This document shows positions 52,079 through 61,565 of a stretch of DNA of 64,000 bases, piece after piece. The stretch spans positions 9,690-73,689 of the forward strand of contig JAEWAQ010000009.1 of NCBI GenBank assembly GCA_023391635.1. The letters run 5' to 3'. A program made the translations under genes and the position numbers. Source of the stretch: Bacillota bacterium. Its GTDB lineage: Bacteria > Bacillota > Bacilli > Paenibacillales > Paenibacillaceae. The notes under the pieces are model-generated. The model was not told the origin of the DNA. It worked only from the letters and a program-made list of their open reading frames with translations, and made no database searches. Position 1 is the first letter of the stretch. Each line of letters starts with the position of its first letter.

Positions 52079-53846
52079 TATCGTCCTCCCCTGCTTCCGC
52101 CGCCGGGACGGTAAAAACGACCTTTGTCCCTTCTCCTGGCGCACTTTCCAGCTTAAGCCCGAATGCTTCGCCGAATTGGATAGTCAACCGGTCATTCACG
52201 TTTCGTAATCCGATGCTGTTCATGCCCTTGCCGGGGAGTCGATCCCGTTTCATAAGTGAAGCTAGCGTATCGGTATCCATTCCCTTGCCGTTGTCGCTAA
52301 CCTCGATGCGGATGCAATCCCGGAAGCGTGCCGCTTTGATAAGTATTTCGCCTTTGTAGTCGACGCTGTCAAACCCGTGGATAATGCAGTTTTCGACGAT
52401 GGGCTGCAATATGAGCTTCGGTACCTTGAATGCTCCAAGCTCTTCCGGTATTTCATAATTATCGTCAAACAACACGCCATACCTCATCTTCTGAATGAGT
52501 ATGTAGTTGCGCGTATTCTCGACTTCTTCGTGAAACGGAATCTGTTCCTTTTTCTGCAGAATACTGTTCCGAAGCAGACTGGCCAGCGCCACGATCACTT
52601 TACTGACGTTGTAAACCTTGCTCGCATCCGCCATCCATCGAATCGAATTTAGCGTATTGAACAAAAAGTGGGGGTTGATTTGGGCATATAACGCTTGCAG
52701 TTCCAATTCCCGTTTCAACTTCTGTTCGTTTTGCTCCTTCTCGACGAGCGCCTTGATTTCCGTCGCCATCCGGTTGAAGTTTTGCGATAATACGCCAAGC
52801 TCGTCATTGCCGGTTTGAGCAATGCTTACATCCATGTTGCCGCGCGAAAATTCCTTGACCGCGGAGATTAGCTTTTTGACGGGAACCGTAATTTTACCGG
52901 CTATCAAATAGGAGATGGCGAGAAACAGCAGCAGACAAACCGCACTCGACCATATAATTCCATTTTTTACAAGCGATATTTCCAGACTGACAGCCGATTT
53001 CGGGATCAACTGAATCAAATAACTGTTATTCAAACTTTCAAGTTCGATTGCGTTTAAATAATAATGACGGTTTCCCAGACGAATAGGTCGGCCGGAATCC
53101 GGCTGCTTGAACCGCTCGGCCCATTGCAGCGTCGTTAAGGCTTTCCCTCCACCGATGAAAGAACCGTTTCGCTCGTTGAATACGAACGAATATCCCTCGT
53201 CATCCGTCCCCATATTTTGGAGAATGTCCGTAACATGCGTTTCCGGAATGGCTACGAGCATGTCCCCGATTCGGATTCCCTGGGCGTTGATATACGTCAC
53301 GAAATAAACGAGATACGCCTTGCCTACGAATTGCGGCAAACCGCCAAGATTCCGGTCGATCTTGGACCATCTGAATCCGTTTTCATTTTGGCCCACCTTT
53401 TCCCGTTCCCTGATCAGGGGAAACACTTCCGTTTCATAACCGTCATCGGAAAAATTGGAATAGATGAATCCCGCACGATCCGCAAGTGCAACGACAACGC
53501 CCGGATAGTTTTTCAGCAGCGTAGACTGGAGTGAATAGATTTTGTCGCGAATGGTTTTGCCGTACGAGTAGCTGTCGAGTCCCGCCGATAACCCTGCCGA
53601 TGAGGATTGGCCCATAATTTGCTGGACTTCCGAGTCGCTTATCATCTGCACTGCGCTTGTCCTCATATCCCGGAACACCCTGTCTGTGTTCGCGGCTGCT
53701 TGTTTCAGGATATAACGGTTTTTGTCGTTCACTTTCTCAGCGACGATTCCTTGCAGCACGTAGACGGATATGAAGGTAATGATCAGAAGCGGGATAATCA
53801 AAATAAACAAAAATGAAGCGGTCAGCTTGCCTTTGATGCTGTTCAT
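52065..53846 (-). CDS. Sensor histidine kinase (YesM-like)
   Basis: Membrane histidine kinase of 593 residues: TM1 (about 12-32), extracellular Cache-like sensor (about 35-280), TM2 (about 293-313), HAMP, then the YesM-type kinase with HisKA_5 motif INPHFLFNTLNSIRW (conserved His about 391) and a HATPase with VENCIIHGF and DNGKGM. ATG 53846 follows GAGGTG. The extracellular sensor probably detects the substrate of the adjacent importer, directly or via its binding lipoprotein. A consensus-like promoter lies at 53931. Confidence 0.93.
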   Translation of the reverse strand: MNSIKGKLTASFLFILIIPLLIITFISVYVLQGIVAEKVNDKNRYILKQAAANTDRVFRDMRTSAVQMISDSEVQQIMGQSSSAGLSAGLDSYSYGKTIRDKIYSLQSTLLKNYPGVVVALADRAGFIYSNFSDDGYETEVFPLIREREKVGQNENGFRWSKIDRNLGGLPQFVGKAYLVYFVTYINAQGIRIGDMLVAIPETHVTDILQNMGTDDEGYSFVFNERNGSFIGGGKALTTLQWAERFKQPDSGRPIRLGNRHYYLNAIELESLNNSYLIQLIPKSAVSLEISLVKNGIIWSSAVCLLLFLAISYLIAGKITVPVKKLISAVKEFSRGNMDVSIAQTGNDELGVLSQNFNRMATEIKALVEKEQNEQKLKRELELQALYAQINPHFLFNTLNSIRWMADASKVYNVSKVIVALASLLRNSILQKKEQIPFHEEVENTRNYILIQKMRYGVLFDDNYEIPEELGAFKVPKLILQPIVENCIIHGFDSVDYKGEILIKAARFRDCIRIEVSDNGKGMDTDTLASLMKRDRLPGKGMNSIGLRNVNDRLTIQFGEAFGLKLESAPGEGTKVVFTVPAAEAGEDDNGHV

Positions 53847-53930
53847 CGTAGCCGCACCTCAAATCCGTCTGCTAATGTTGCATTCTTTCCTCATAATCGT
53901 CTCTCGTTTTCCATTATTTCGGCATTTCCT

Positions 53931-53959
53931 ATGTTATTATTTTACTGCTGCTTGTCCAA
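53931..53959 (-). promoter_or_regulatory. Candidate promoter of the YesMN-sugar operon
   Basis: TTGGAC (53959-53954) and TAACAT (53936-53931) with a 17-bp spacer on the minus strand, about 85 bp before the kinase ATG. Both elements have mismatches. Confidence 0.45.
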
Positions 53960-54050
53960 TTGTAAATCAGATCGTCGGTTATCAACAAGGATTCCGTTGA
54001 CCGACTATTGTAAAAAAAATGATATTTAATTAATCGTATAGGAGGAAGCG

Positions 54051-54278
54051 ATGCCGATGAGGGGGAAATCATTTGCGCGATTTGAGCGGTGGCATCCGGG
54101 GAGGCGTTCTTCGGCAGAGATGTTGCGAGTCGACTCTCAATCAAAGAAACCCTGGGTGCATGACAACCTTCGCTCTCCCCAAAACTGCATCCCCTCTCCA
54201 CCAAACCAGCTCGTCCCCGTCGGCGAGCGGTCCGACGCCTGCAGGCGTCCCGGTAAAAAGAACGTCTCCCGGACCTAG
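54051..54278 (+). other. Orphan translation-initiation site with a short ORF antisense to the FAH gene
   Basis: A strong ribosome site (AGGAGG, 5 nt) precedes ATG 54051, and a promoter-like TTGACC/TGATAT pair lies upstream (about 53998 and 54021). The frame (MPMRGKSFARFERWHPGRRS start) soon runs into the antisense strand of the FAH gene and ends at 54278 with low-complexity composition. It is more likely a remnant of a truncated gene, or the front of a gene whose body was lost, than a functional protein. The rest of 53847-54140 shows nothing else. Confidence 0.35.
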
Positions 54279-54878
54279 ACCATATACTTCTTCGACGTAA
54301 TCGGCTAATTCCTTGAGCCCGAATACCATATCGCTTATATTGCCCCGCTGCACTTCCCTTCCGTTCAAATGCAACCCGAAATCGGCGCAGACGAGCGATT
54401 CTTCCCCCGGGTAGACCTGCCAACGGCCAAGCGGCGCAGAATGGCGGAATCCTTTGGCCGCGAGCCAAGGATGGCCTTTGGCCTTCAGGACGTCCTGCAC
54501 CGTCCGGAGCGTCAAATCCAGGCCGACCGTAACGTGAGAGAATAGTTCATCGACGGACATACCCGGTTGATAGGATCGACCGACCCGAAGCACCAGTTCG
54601 GTCTCGTAGTGCACGGCGCCTTGATTGCCGGGCAGAGGCAGAATGCCGTCCGCAATTGTCGTCGTCGCGTGTGTCGGTTTCAAGAACAGCATGGGAGAGG
54701 CGGGGACGTCGTTGGCAAGCTCTGCCGCATGAAGCCGATAGTTGCGGCCCACGCAGTAAACATTGCGGATGAACGGCTCTTCTTCCATTCGCGGGATTGG
54801 CTGCGTTTGCAGCTGCGGTTGCAAGTTCACTTGCGTATGGGATTGTTGGCTCGATTGCGCATTCGCATTCTTTTCCAA
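54141..54878 (-). CDS. Fumarylacetoacetate hydrolase (FAH)-family protein
   Basis: Metal-dependent hydrolase or decarboxylase family, 245 residues. A Gln-rich N-terminal extension of about 32 residues precedes the fold, which begins RNVYCVGRNYRLHAAEL. Metal-site motif HYETELVLRVG (about 89-99) with the two glutamates, FLKPTHATT, SDMVFGLKELADYV, and DVLFTGTPAGVGPLADGD match the family. The TTG start at 54878 uses an AAGGAGG that lies inside the end of the GDPD gene. Exact substrate (acylpyruvate or oxaloacetate type) unknown; it ends the capA-GDPD-FAH unit. Confidence 0.88.
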   Translation of the reverse strand: MEKNANAQSSQQSHTQVNLQPQLQTQPIPRMEEEPFIRNVYCVGRNYRLHAAELANDVPASPMLFLKPTHATTTIADGILPLPGNQGAVHYETELVLRVGRSYQPGMSVDELFSHVTVGLDLTLRTVQDVLKAKGHPWLAAKGFRHSAPLGRWQVYPGEESLVCADFGLHLNGREVQRGNISDMVFGLKELADYVEEVYGLGPGDVLFTGTPAGVGPLADGDELVWWRGDAVLGRAKVVMHPGFL

Positions 54879-54883
54879 TGTGA

Positions 54884-55726
54884 TCAGCCTCCTTGGCGTA
54901 CGGCCGCCAGCCAGCGGTCGGGATGATTCGTGCAGATCATGATCGGCTCAGGTCTGTGGACAAGCCGGCTTAGGTCCGCCGGCTGATTGGGTGTCCAGGC
55001 CATCACGACGATGCCCGCTTCTGCCGCTTGCTGCAACAGTTGCTCCGTTAAATGGCGGAACCCGATGGACAACATGCTGCAGCCGAGCGATTGTACCTTT
55101 CGGATGAGCTGCGGCGGATTGTCCTCGACGATTAATCCCGTCCGCACCGACCGGGATTGTTCCCTTACGGTCGTCAGCACTTCCGGGCGGAAAGAGGTGA
55201 TGATCACATCGTTATTCATGTAACGCCGGCGCACATCCTCCAACACGCGCCTGACGATCAATGACGGCGCGCTGTCCTCTCCCTTGATCTCGATATTCAA
55301 GCAGCACCTGCCGGAAGCAAGCTTAAGTACTTGATCGAGCGTCGGAATTCGCTCCTGGGCGAACTTCGGACTGAACCAGCTGCCGGCATCGAGCTGCGTC
55401 AATTGTTCAGCGGTCAAGCCGGATACGCACCCTTTGACACCCGTTGTCCGCTTCAGCGTCGGATCGTGAATGACGACCGGAACCTGATCCCGGGACAGAT
55501 GGACATCGAGTTCCATCCATTGTACGGCCGGCTCTTGAATCGCGAGCTTGAAAGCCGCCATCGTGTTTTCCGGAGCCCGCCCCGACCATCCGCGGTGTGC
55601 GACGCAAGGATGCAGGATCGCCCGTTCCCTATCGTTCCACGGCAGCTTCGTTTCCACCCGCCCCCGCAGCCATCTTTTTCGACGATCCCATACCCGTTTA
55701 ATTCCGTACTTAATCTTGTTCCGCAA
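54884..55726 (-). CDS. Glycerophosphodiester phosphodiesterase (GDPD family)
   Basis: Hydrolyses glycerophosphodiesters to glycerol-3-phosphate and an alcohol; possible roles in phospholipid or teichoic acid turnover. 280 residues. Catalytic motifs AHRGWSGRAPENT (His about 42), MELDVHLS with E and D, and VVIHDPTLKRTT (His about 86) are intact. It lacks a signal peptide, so it is likely cytoplasmic. TTG 55726 lies 10 nt after GAGGAG, inside the capA-like gene (overlap 17 bp), which indicates coupled translation. Confidence 0.9.
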   Translation of the reverse strand: MRNKIKYGIKRVWDRRKRWLRGRVETKLPWNDRERAILHPCVAHRGWSGRAPENTMAAFKLAIQEPAVQWMELDVHLSRDQVPVVIHDPTLKRTTGVKGCVSGLTAEQLTQLDAGSWFSPKFAQERIPTLDQVLKLASGRCCLNIEIKGEDSAPSLIVRRVLEDVRRRYMNNDVIITSFRPEVLTTVREQSRSVRTGLIVEDNPPQLIRKVQSLGCSMLSIGFRHLTEQLLQQAAEAGIVVMAWTPNQPADLSRLVHRPEPIMICTNHPDRWLAAVRQGG

Positions 55727-56978
55727 TGGCTCCGTTCTCCTCTATGATCGCTGCTGTCGATACGGCCTCCAGCTTCGCCAGCAATGCCTTCGCGGCAGCT
55801 TCGTCCATCGGAGCCGGCTGCGCCGCCTTCGCCAGCATCGGTTGAAATTGCAGCGAGCATTCGCCGCCTTTGCGGCATGCCGCCATCAGTACGCCCGTCT
55901 CGGCGGACAGCGGGGATTTCGTTCCGGAAAACACGAAATTGCCCAAGCTGTAGGCAATCCAGCGTCCCTTGTACGCTTCGAATCCTTGCAGGACATGCGG
56001 GTGGCTTCCGATAACCAAGTCCGCACCGGCATCGATGAAGTGCCGGCCTTTCTTGACTTGGTAAGGCTCGGGACGGTCCGTGTATTCGGTTCCCCAATGC
56101 ACCATGACGACGACGAGATCGGCATGCTTGTCGGCTTCTTCGATGGCTGCGATCGCGCGGGTCGTATCGTAGGCTTCCGCCATGCCGGGGCGATCTTTGG
56201 TCGCTTTCCAGTACGTTTTCCAGATCACGTTGCTGATGCCGATAAAGGCGACTTTGAAGCCTTTGACCTCCACATAGGCAGGAGCGTATGCTTCCGCTTC
56301 GTTGTGGCCGACTCCCATGAACCGAAGTCCGTGTTCATTCAGCGCATCCATTGTGTCCTGCAAGCCGACCCATCCGTAATCCATCGAATGGTTGTTGGCC
56401 AGGCTCAGCACGTCGAATCCGGCTTCCTTCATGGCGGGCAGCGCCTTGGCCGGGCCTCTGTATACATATTCCTTATCCGCCTCCGGCGTTCCCCTGTCGG
56501 TAATGGCCGTCTCCAGATTGCCCACCGCGATATCCGCCGCTTGCAGCAATTGCGCTGACTCCCTGAACGGGTAGTCGTAACCGTTCTTCTCCATCAAACG
56601 AGCTACGCTGCTGGCGGGAAGCAAGTCGCCGACGAGCGCGAGCGTAATCGTCTCCGCTTCCTCGGCGGGGCTGGCGGATGGAGATTCATTCGTGTTTGGC
56701 TGCTGTGTCTGTCCATCGGTCGCGTCTGGATTCGCAGAATCGCTTGGCACTGGCTGCTCGCTGCCCATTGTCGGAATCGGCGACACTTGAGGAATTCCGG
56801 ATGCAGAGGACGGCCTGTCGTCGGGCTTGAAAACGGAATCGAAATCGGAAAGGTACCATACGAATAGGATGCCGGCGATCACGCAGACAAGCGCAGCGTT
56901 AAGCAACGCCAGATTGCGGATGCGTCTCCTGCGGGCAGACTTCTTCTTCTCGTTCGTATTCATACGCGAATAAGTCAT
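55710..56978 (-). CDS. CapA-family (poly-gamma-glutamate synthesis type) metallophosphatase-like protein
   Basis: Membrane-anchored extracytoplasmic protein of 422 residues. A basic N-terminal stretch and one TM (about 23-46), a Ser/Pro/Asn-rich linker (about 55-105), then the CapA domain (about 108-385) with ALVGDLLPAS, SLANNHSMDYG, VVMVHWGTEY and VIGSHPHVLQGFE, the metallophosphatase-like metal ligands. Family members take part in poly-gamma-glutamate capsule production; without pgsBC neighbours a role in other surface polymers is possible. ATG 56978 follows GGAGGT by 12 nt. First of three overlapping genes. Confidence 0.88.
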   Translation of the reverse strand: MTYSRMNTNEKKKSARRRRIRNLALLNAALVCVIAGILFVWYLSDFDSVFKPDDRPSSASGIPQVSPIPTMGSEQPVPSDSANPDATDGQTQQPNTNESPSASPAEEAETITLALVGDLLPASSVARLMEKNGYDYPFRESAQLLQAADIAVGNLETAITDRGTPEADKEYVYRGPAKALPAMKEAGFDVLSLANNHSMDYGWVGLQDTMDALNEHGLRFMGVGHNEAEAYAPAYVEVKGFKVAFIGISNVIWKTYWKATKDRPGMAEAYDTTRAIAAIEEADKHADLVVVMVHWGTEYTDRPEPYQVKKGRHFIDAGADLVIGSHPHVLQGFEAYKGRWIAYSLGNFVFSGTKSPLSAETGVLMAACRKGGECSLQFQPMLAKAAQPAPMDEAAAKALLAKLEAVSTAAIIEENGAIAEQD

Positions 56979-57168
56979 GAAATGCTCGAACCTCCGAAAA
57001 CGTGCTTCATCTGGGTCATTATACCACCCATTGGAGGAAAGAGCATCCGCACAAGGGCTTAGGCGGGGGTGGAAATCGTGAACGGAAGGGGCGCTGCGGT
57101 ATGGTAGGCGAAAATGGTGCGGACAGCATCATGTGCGGCGGGTTGGCGAGGGCGCCGCACCAGGCCGG

Positions 57169-58809
57169 TCATGTGCCACCGGACGGCCAGGCAGCGGCTG
57201 CGTTCAGCTTGCCGGCGTGGCTCTGGTGCTCTTCGCGGTATGCGGACGGCAGCATGCCCGTATATTTGCTGAACACCCGCGTGAAGTACCTCCGCTCCGC
57301 GAACCCGACCATCGCGCCGACTTGGGTGACGCTTTTGTCGCTGAGCGCAAGCAGCGATTTGGCCATTTCCATCCGCTGTCTCGTCACATATTCCACGAAT
57401 GTCTCGCCGAAATGCTGCTTGAACAACAAGCTGAAATAACTGCCGCTGATCCCGAGATAGTCCGCCAGCATGTCGATACCCAGATCCGAAGACAGATTGC
57501 GTTCAATATAATCACGCGCGGACAGCATCAGCACATCGCTCGTCTTCTTCTTCAAGACGCTCTCCAGCGACTGGTCCACCAGCCGGTTGATGACGTCGAG
57601 CGTATCCCGGATGCCGCTGTTGCGGTCGATCTGCCGCCAGATCGCCGTCTCTTCCTCGCGAGACATGACGTCCATCGCCCGCATCTCCCGAAACAAATGC
57701 AGGCACACATAATGCAAGATCGGCTCAACCCGCTCGAACGAAGTTTCCGGCAATCTGCGGAAGCTCTCGTTCAGTTCGCGCAGCGCCCTCTCCGTTCTCC
57801 CGCGGTCGCAGCGCTTGAGCCCTGTTACCATCTCTTCGATCCACTCCCACAGCTGCTGGGAGGAAGCGTCCGGCATGGCGCGGCTTCTCTCGGGCATCAA
57901 TACTTCGGCAGCGGAAGACGGCGTCAGGTTAAGCAGCCTTTGCAGCCCTTTATACGATCGAGCCAGCCGCTCGATCGGTACGGCCGCAGGATGCAACGCG
58001 ATGCGGATGTCCAGCTTCAAATAACGTTCGATCGTCTGCCTAAGATGCTCCGCCCAAGACGCTGCTTGGTCCCGATCGAACGCATCGCCCGCTTGCCGCT
58101 CGATGAGGACGCACCATTCGCCGCTGCGCACTTGCAGCACGGAGTGCGAGACGCCGAGTTCAGCCAGGCACTCTTGCATAATGTTCTGAACCGCGAAGTT
58201 CCACAGCTTGCGTTCTTTGTCTTCCCAGGCGTGTTCTTTCTTCGAATAATCGGCAACGTCCGCCAGCATCATCACGAACGTCAAGCCTTCCGTCTGGATT
58301 TCATGCAGCTGGCGCAAGGAACTGGCAGGCGTGCCGTCCAGGTCCGCGAGCAGATCGTACAACACCTTCTCATAGGCCAGGTGAAATACCCGGCGCCATT
58401 CGCGCTGCACCGCTTGCTGCTGCTGGCTGCGCTCGCGCAGTCCGTCGGCCAGCCGCTGGATCGTGCGCGTCAATTCCTCGTAATCCAGCGGCTTCAGCAT
58501 GTAATCCTTCACTTCATATCGGACGACCGACCGCACATAGCTGAAGTCCTGGTAGCCGGTCATCATGACGATTTCCGCTTCTTCGTCGAACGTCCTGAGC
58601 GCTTCCAGGAAGCGGATACCGTCCATGACCGGCATGCGGATATCGCACAGAATGATCGACGGCCGCTCGCGCCGGGCGATCTCCAGCGCCTGCTCCCCGT
58701 TGCGTGCGGCGCCGACCACTTCGACATTCAGCCGTTCCCAAGGGATGACTGCTTGCAGGTTTTTCAGAATGTTAATCTCGTCATCCACGAGCAGCGCCTT
58801 CAGCTTCAT
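57169..58809 (-). CDS. AraC-type response regulator (YesN-like), second pair
   Basis: Response regulator of 546 residues. Receiver with phosphoacceptor D in LCDIRMPVMDG (about res 55) and the conserved lysine in YMLKPLDY; long middle region; C-terminal AraC domain (about 425-530) with IDMLADYLGISGSYFSLLF and VTQVGAMVGFAERRYFTRVF. ATG 58809 follows GGAAGGGAG. It overlaps its kinase gene by 29 bp. No transporter genes lie next to this pair, so its targets are probably elsewhere or the CapA unit downstream (inference). Confidence 0.92.
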   Translation of the reverse strand: MKLKALLVDDEINILKNLQAVIPWERLNVEVVGAARNGEQALEIARRERPSIILCDIRMPVMDGIRFLEALRTFDEEAEIVMMTGYQDFSYVRSVVRYEVKDYMLKPLDYEELTRTIQRLADGLRERSQQQQAVQREWRRVFHLAYEKVLYDLLADLDGTPASSLRQLHEIQTEGLTFVMMLADVADYSKKEHAWEDKERKLWNFAVQNIMQECLAELGVSHSVLQVRSGEWCVLIERQAGDAFDRDQAASWAEHLRQTIERYLKLDIRIALHPAAVPIERLARSYKGLQRLLNLTPSSAAEVLMPERSRAMPDASSQQLWEWIEEMVTGLKRCDRGRTERALRELNESFRRLPETSFERVEPILHYVCLHLFREMRAMDVMSREEETAIWRQIDRNSGIRDTLDVINRLVDQSLESVLKKKTSDVLMLSARDYIERNLSSDLGIDMLADYLGISGSYFSLLFKQHFGETFVEYVTRQRMEMAKSLLALSDKSVTQVGAMVGFAERRYFTRVFSKYTGMLPSAYREEHQSHAGKLNAAAAWPSGGT

Positions 58810-60661
58810 GCGAACTTCTCCCTTCCTTCATCGGAATGACGATTCGTATCCTCGTGCCGAACCCGCGCGAGCTGCACAGCATCAATCCGTACGGTGGTCC
58901 GTAATGGATACGCAGCCGGTCCGCCACGTTGCCGAACCCGAGCCCTCTGCGCTCTCCCGTCTCCGGCGACTCGGCATAGATGTCCTGAAGAGCCGACTCT
59001 CCGAGCGAGGTAAGCTCCGCCATGCGCTCCCCGGTTATGCCGATCCCGTTATCCCCAACGTAGAAGGCGATGTTGCCATCCTCCACCCTAGCGGTCACAT
59101 CGATGCGCCCCAAGTAGTCGATCCCCTCGAACCCGTGCTGAATGCTGTTTTCGACAAGCGGCTGCAGCGTCAATTTCAGAATCCGATGCCGGAGCAACTC
59201 GTCAGGGACGTCAATAGCGAACTCGAACACGTCTTCGAACCGGTACTTCTGGATGTCCAAATAGTGGCGCAAATGCTCCAATTCCTCGCCGATGCTGATT
59301 TCTTCCTTCTGCTGAATGCTGATTCGGAGCAGGCGGGCGAGTTGCTGCACCATCCTGCTGACTTTGCGGCCTTCGTTCTGCACGGCCAGTATGTTTATCG
59401 ATTCGAGCGTGTTGAACAGGAAATGGGGCTTGATCTGGGCCTGCAGCAGCATCATCTCGGCCCTGCGCTTGCGATGCTGCTCTTGCTTCACGTCGTCCAG
59501 CAGCTCCGACACCCGGCGGATAAGGCTGTTGAAGCCTTTGGACAGGCTGGTCGTCTCGTCGTTGCCGACGACTTCCACCCGTGTGGTCAGATCTCCCCGC
59601 TCGACGCGCCGCATCGCCTTCACGACGCCGACGATGAACGACACCGTCCGCCGCACGAACAACAGATTGAACACGATGGCGCAAGCAAGCGACGCGAGCA
59701 TGATCGCGATCATCCAGCGCAAGACGATGGCCATGTCGCCGGACAAATATTGCCATGGCGTGACCGACACCAATTTCCACTCGCCGCTTACCCCCAACCG
59801 TTTCAACTCTTGCATGTCCATGACGGACACGAGGCTTTTGCGGCCTTCGAACGCGATCGTCTTGCTCTGATAGTCGGCTTTCGCCAGATCGATGCCCCGC
59901 CCTGTCGTCGTATTTGTCAAATCGGTGAATCGCTTGCCCTCCAGCTGTTTCCGCGAATCGAATACGATGGCATGGTCCTTGCCCACGATCAGATAACGCC
60001 GATCCAGCTTGCTCTCCCGGCTGAAAAAATCGAAGATACGGTCCAGTTCCCGCATTTGATATCGGATGACGAGAATGCCTTTGCTCTGGAGCGTGTCGAC
60101 GTCGAGCAGCACCCTGATCTGGGTGAACAGCTTGTTCTCCCCTGTCAGCAGCTCGTCTTCGTACGGCCCGACCCATACCGGCGCGCCGTTCTTGCGCAGC
60201 ACTTCGGGATAGATCGGATTGGCCGTAAGCTGGTCGAACGGGACCGTCGTATCCGGGTAATAGTTGACTTTGATGACTTGCTGATCGTTTCGGTACAGCG
60301 TGACGGACTTGAGATCGGGGCTCGTCAACAGCACCCGGCGGCGCAGCAGCTCGCGTTCGCGCAGAATCTCGTAATCGCTGGCTTTCTTGCTGTCATCCGA
60401 CTGGTAGGCGTTCGGATTGAACGATTCCTGCAAGCTCTCGACGCTGTCCTTGGTCGTCACCCAGAAGTCGGAGAAAGCATTCGCCGTGCCGATCATGCTG
60501 TTGATGTTGCGTGTAATCGACTTCAGCGTCATCTCCGTCTGTTCCGCGTATTTCTCCTGGTTGATATGCTGAAAGACGAGATAAGACACGCTGCCCAGCA
60601 CGAACAACGGCACGATCACGAAGGCGATGAAGGCGGCAAAAATGCGTTTGGATAAGCTCAT
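58781..60661 (-). CDS. Sensor histidine kinase (YesM-like), second pair
   Basis: 626 residues: TM1 (about 9-30), extracellular sensor (about 31-300, with dCache-like GKDHAIVFDSRKQLEG), TM2 (about 308-330), HAMP, HisKA_5 motif IKPHFLFNTLESIN (His about 418), and HATPase with VENSIQHGFEG and DNGIGI. The last 15 residues are a short hydrophilic tail. ATG 60661 follows AGAGGACGG with a long spacer. An extended -10 promoter lies at 60712. Confidence 0.93.
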   Translation of the reverse strand: MSLSKRIFAAFIAFVIVPLFVLGSVSYLVFQHINQEKYAEQTEMTLKSITRNINSMIGTANAFSDFWVTTKDSVESLQESFNPNAYQSDDSKKASDYEILRERELLRRRVLLTSPDLKSVTLYRNDQQVIKVNYYPDTTVPFDQLTANPIYPEVLRKNGAPVWVGPYEDELLTGENKLFTQIRVLLDVDTLQSKGILVIRYQMRELDRIFDFFSRESKLDRRYLIVGKDHAIVFDSRKQLEGKRFTDLTNTTTGRGIDLAKADYQSKTIAFEGRKSLVSVMDMQELKRLGVSGEWKLVSVTPWQYLSGDMAIVLRWMIAIMLASLACAIVFNLLFVRRTVSFIVGVVKAMRRVERGDLTTRVEVVGNDETTSLSKGFNSLIRRVSELLDDVKQEQHRKRRAEMMLLQAQIKPHFLFNTLESINILAVQNEGRKVSRMVQQLARLLRISIQQKEEISIGEELEHLRHYLDIQKYRFEDVFEFAIDVPDELLRHRILKLTLQPLVENSIQHGFEGIDYLGRIDVTARVEDGNIAFYVGDNGIGITGERMAELTSLGESALQDIYAESPETGERRGLGFGNVADRLRIHYGPPYGLMLCSSRGFGTRIRIVIPMKEGRSSHEAEGAARG

Positions 60662-60711
60662 GCAGCCGATTCCGTCCTCTCCCGTTGGGGTGGATAGTCC
60701 GCTTCCATCCC

Positions 60712-60720
60712 ATTATAGCA
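60712..60720 (-). promoter_or_regulatory. Extended -10 promoter of the second YesMN pair
   Basis: TGCTATAAT (TGnTATAAT) on the minus strand, about 50 bp before the kinase ATG, with no clear -35. The remaining part of the gap 60721-60920 shows no other recognisable element. Confidence 0.5.
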
Positions 60721-60922
60721 ACAGATGCCGGTCATGAAGTGAGATTTTGCGGATCAAACCCGCCAAGCAGCGAGAGCTTGCTCCGCAAGCCCTTTGTATA
60801 TAGAGGAACGAAACTTGCTTTAGGGGGAGATATTTCTCATTATAGCGGGATCAGAGGCGGGCGTAAGGTTCATAATCACAGGGGGAGGGATAAAATCGTC
60901 TAATGGGGATATCGTTAAAGTG

Positions 60923-60948
60923 CCCCTTCCTCATCCTGAGCGAAGGGG
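60923..60948 (-). terminator. Possible terminator of the mob/moe operon
   Basis: Hairpin with arms CCCCTTC and GAAGGGG and inner pair CTCA/TGAG, starting 7 bp after the mobB stop; the downstream T tract is poor (CACTTTAACG). Confidence 0.5.
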
Positions 60949-60954
60949 ATTTCG

Positions 60955-61473
60955 TCAAAGCGCCCACCAATCTTGCACAAATTCGAGCAGTGGACCGAAA
61001 TGGCGGCCGTTCGTGTGGAATTGCGGGATTGTTGCGGAGATGATAGGCGGTTGAGGCTGGCTGCCGACTGTCTGCGGGTTGCGGCTGGCAATGGCAACGA
61101 TGGCTGACAGGTGCAGCAAGTCCGAATCTTCGGAGCCGCGGAGCAGGACGAGCTTCGGATAGGAAGCCGACTTGAATCCTTCCACGATCGCGGCTTGCGC
61201 GCCGGCTTCGCGCAGGCTGCCAAGCATGTCGTCCAAGGCGGTCGGCTGCTCGCGGACCCACGATGTTCTTGATGCCGACGTCATCCCGGTCATGAAAGCT
61301 CCGGCCTCCCGGTGTCCCCGGGTGTCTGCGCCTGCCGGCTCCGGGTCGGCCTCGTGGGCGTCATGCTTCACCGTCCCGACGCGCAAGCCTTGGGCCGACA
61401 GCATCCGGACGACTTCGCAGACGAGCGTCGTTTTGCCTGCGTTTTTGTATCCGACGACTTGCAGCACTTTCAT
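60955..61473 (-). CDS. mobB: Molybdopterin-guanine dinucleotide biosynthesis protein B
   Basis: GTP-binding P-loop protein that assists MobA in guanine dinucleotide formation, 172 residues. Walker A VVGYKNAGKTTL (about 6-17), VGTVKHDAHEAD (about 32-43), the GADTRGHREAGA segment with switch residues, and AAIVEGFKSASYPKLVLLR (motif for the MobB signature) are present. ATG 61473 follows GGGAG by 5 nt. Last gene of the mobA-moeA-mobB unit on the minus strand. Confidence 0.9.
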   Translation of the reverse strand: MKVLQVVGYKNAGKTTLVCEVVRMLSAQGLRVGTVKHDAHEADPEPAGADTRGHREAGAFMTGMTSASRTSWVREQPTALDDMLGSLREAGAQAAIVEGFKSASYPKLVLLRGSEDSDLLHLSAIVAIASRNPQTVGSQPQPPIISATIPQFHTNGRHFGPLLEFVQDWWAL

Positions 61474-61565
61474 GTCGCTCCCGGCCTCCTATGCAGTCGT
61501 ATATGGGCTGGCCTTGGTATGTTTGCCTGCAGAACAATCGCGATTTTCATCGGTTCACGTGAATT

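Noticed and set aside
58565..60655. A 696-residue plus-strand frame antisense to the yesM-like kinase
   Set aside because: Antisense shadow; the kinase motifs on the minus strand are clear and no domain is visible in the plus-strand frame.
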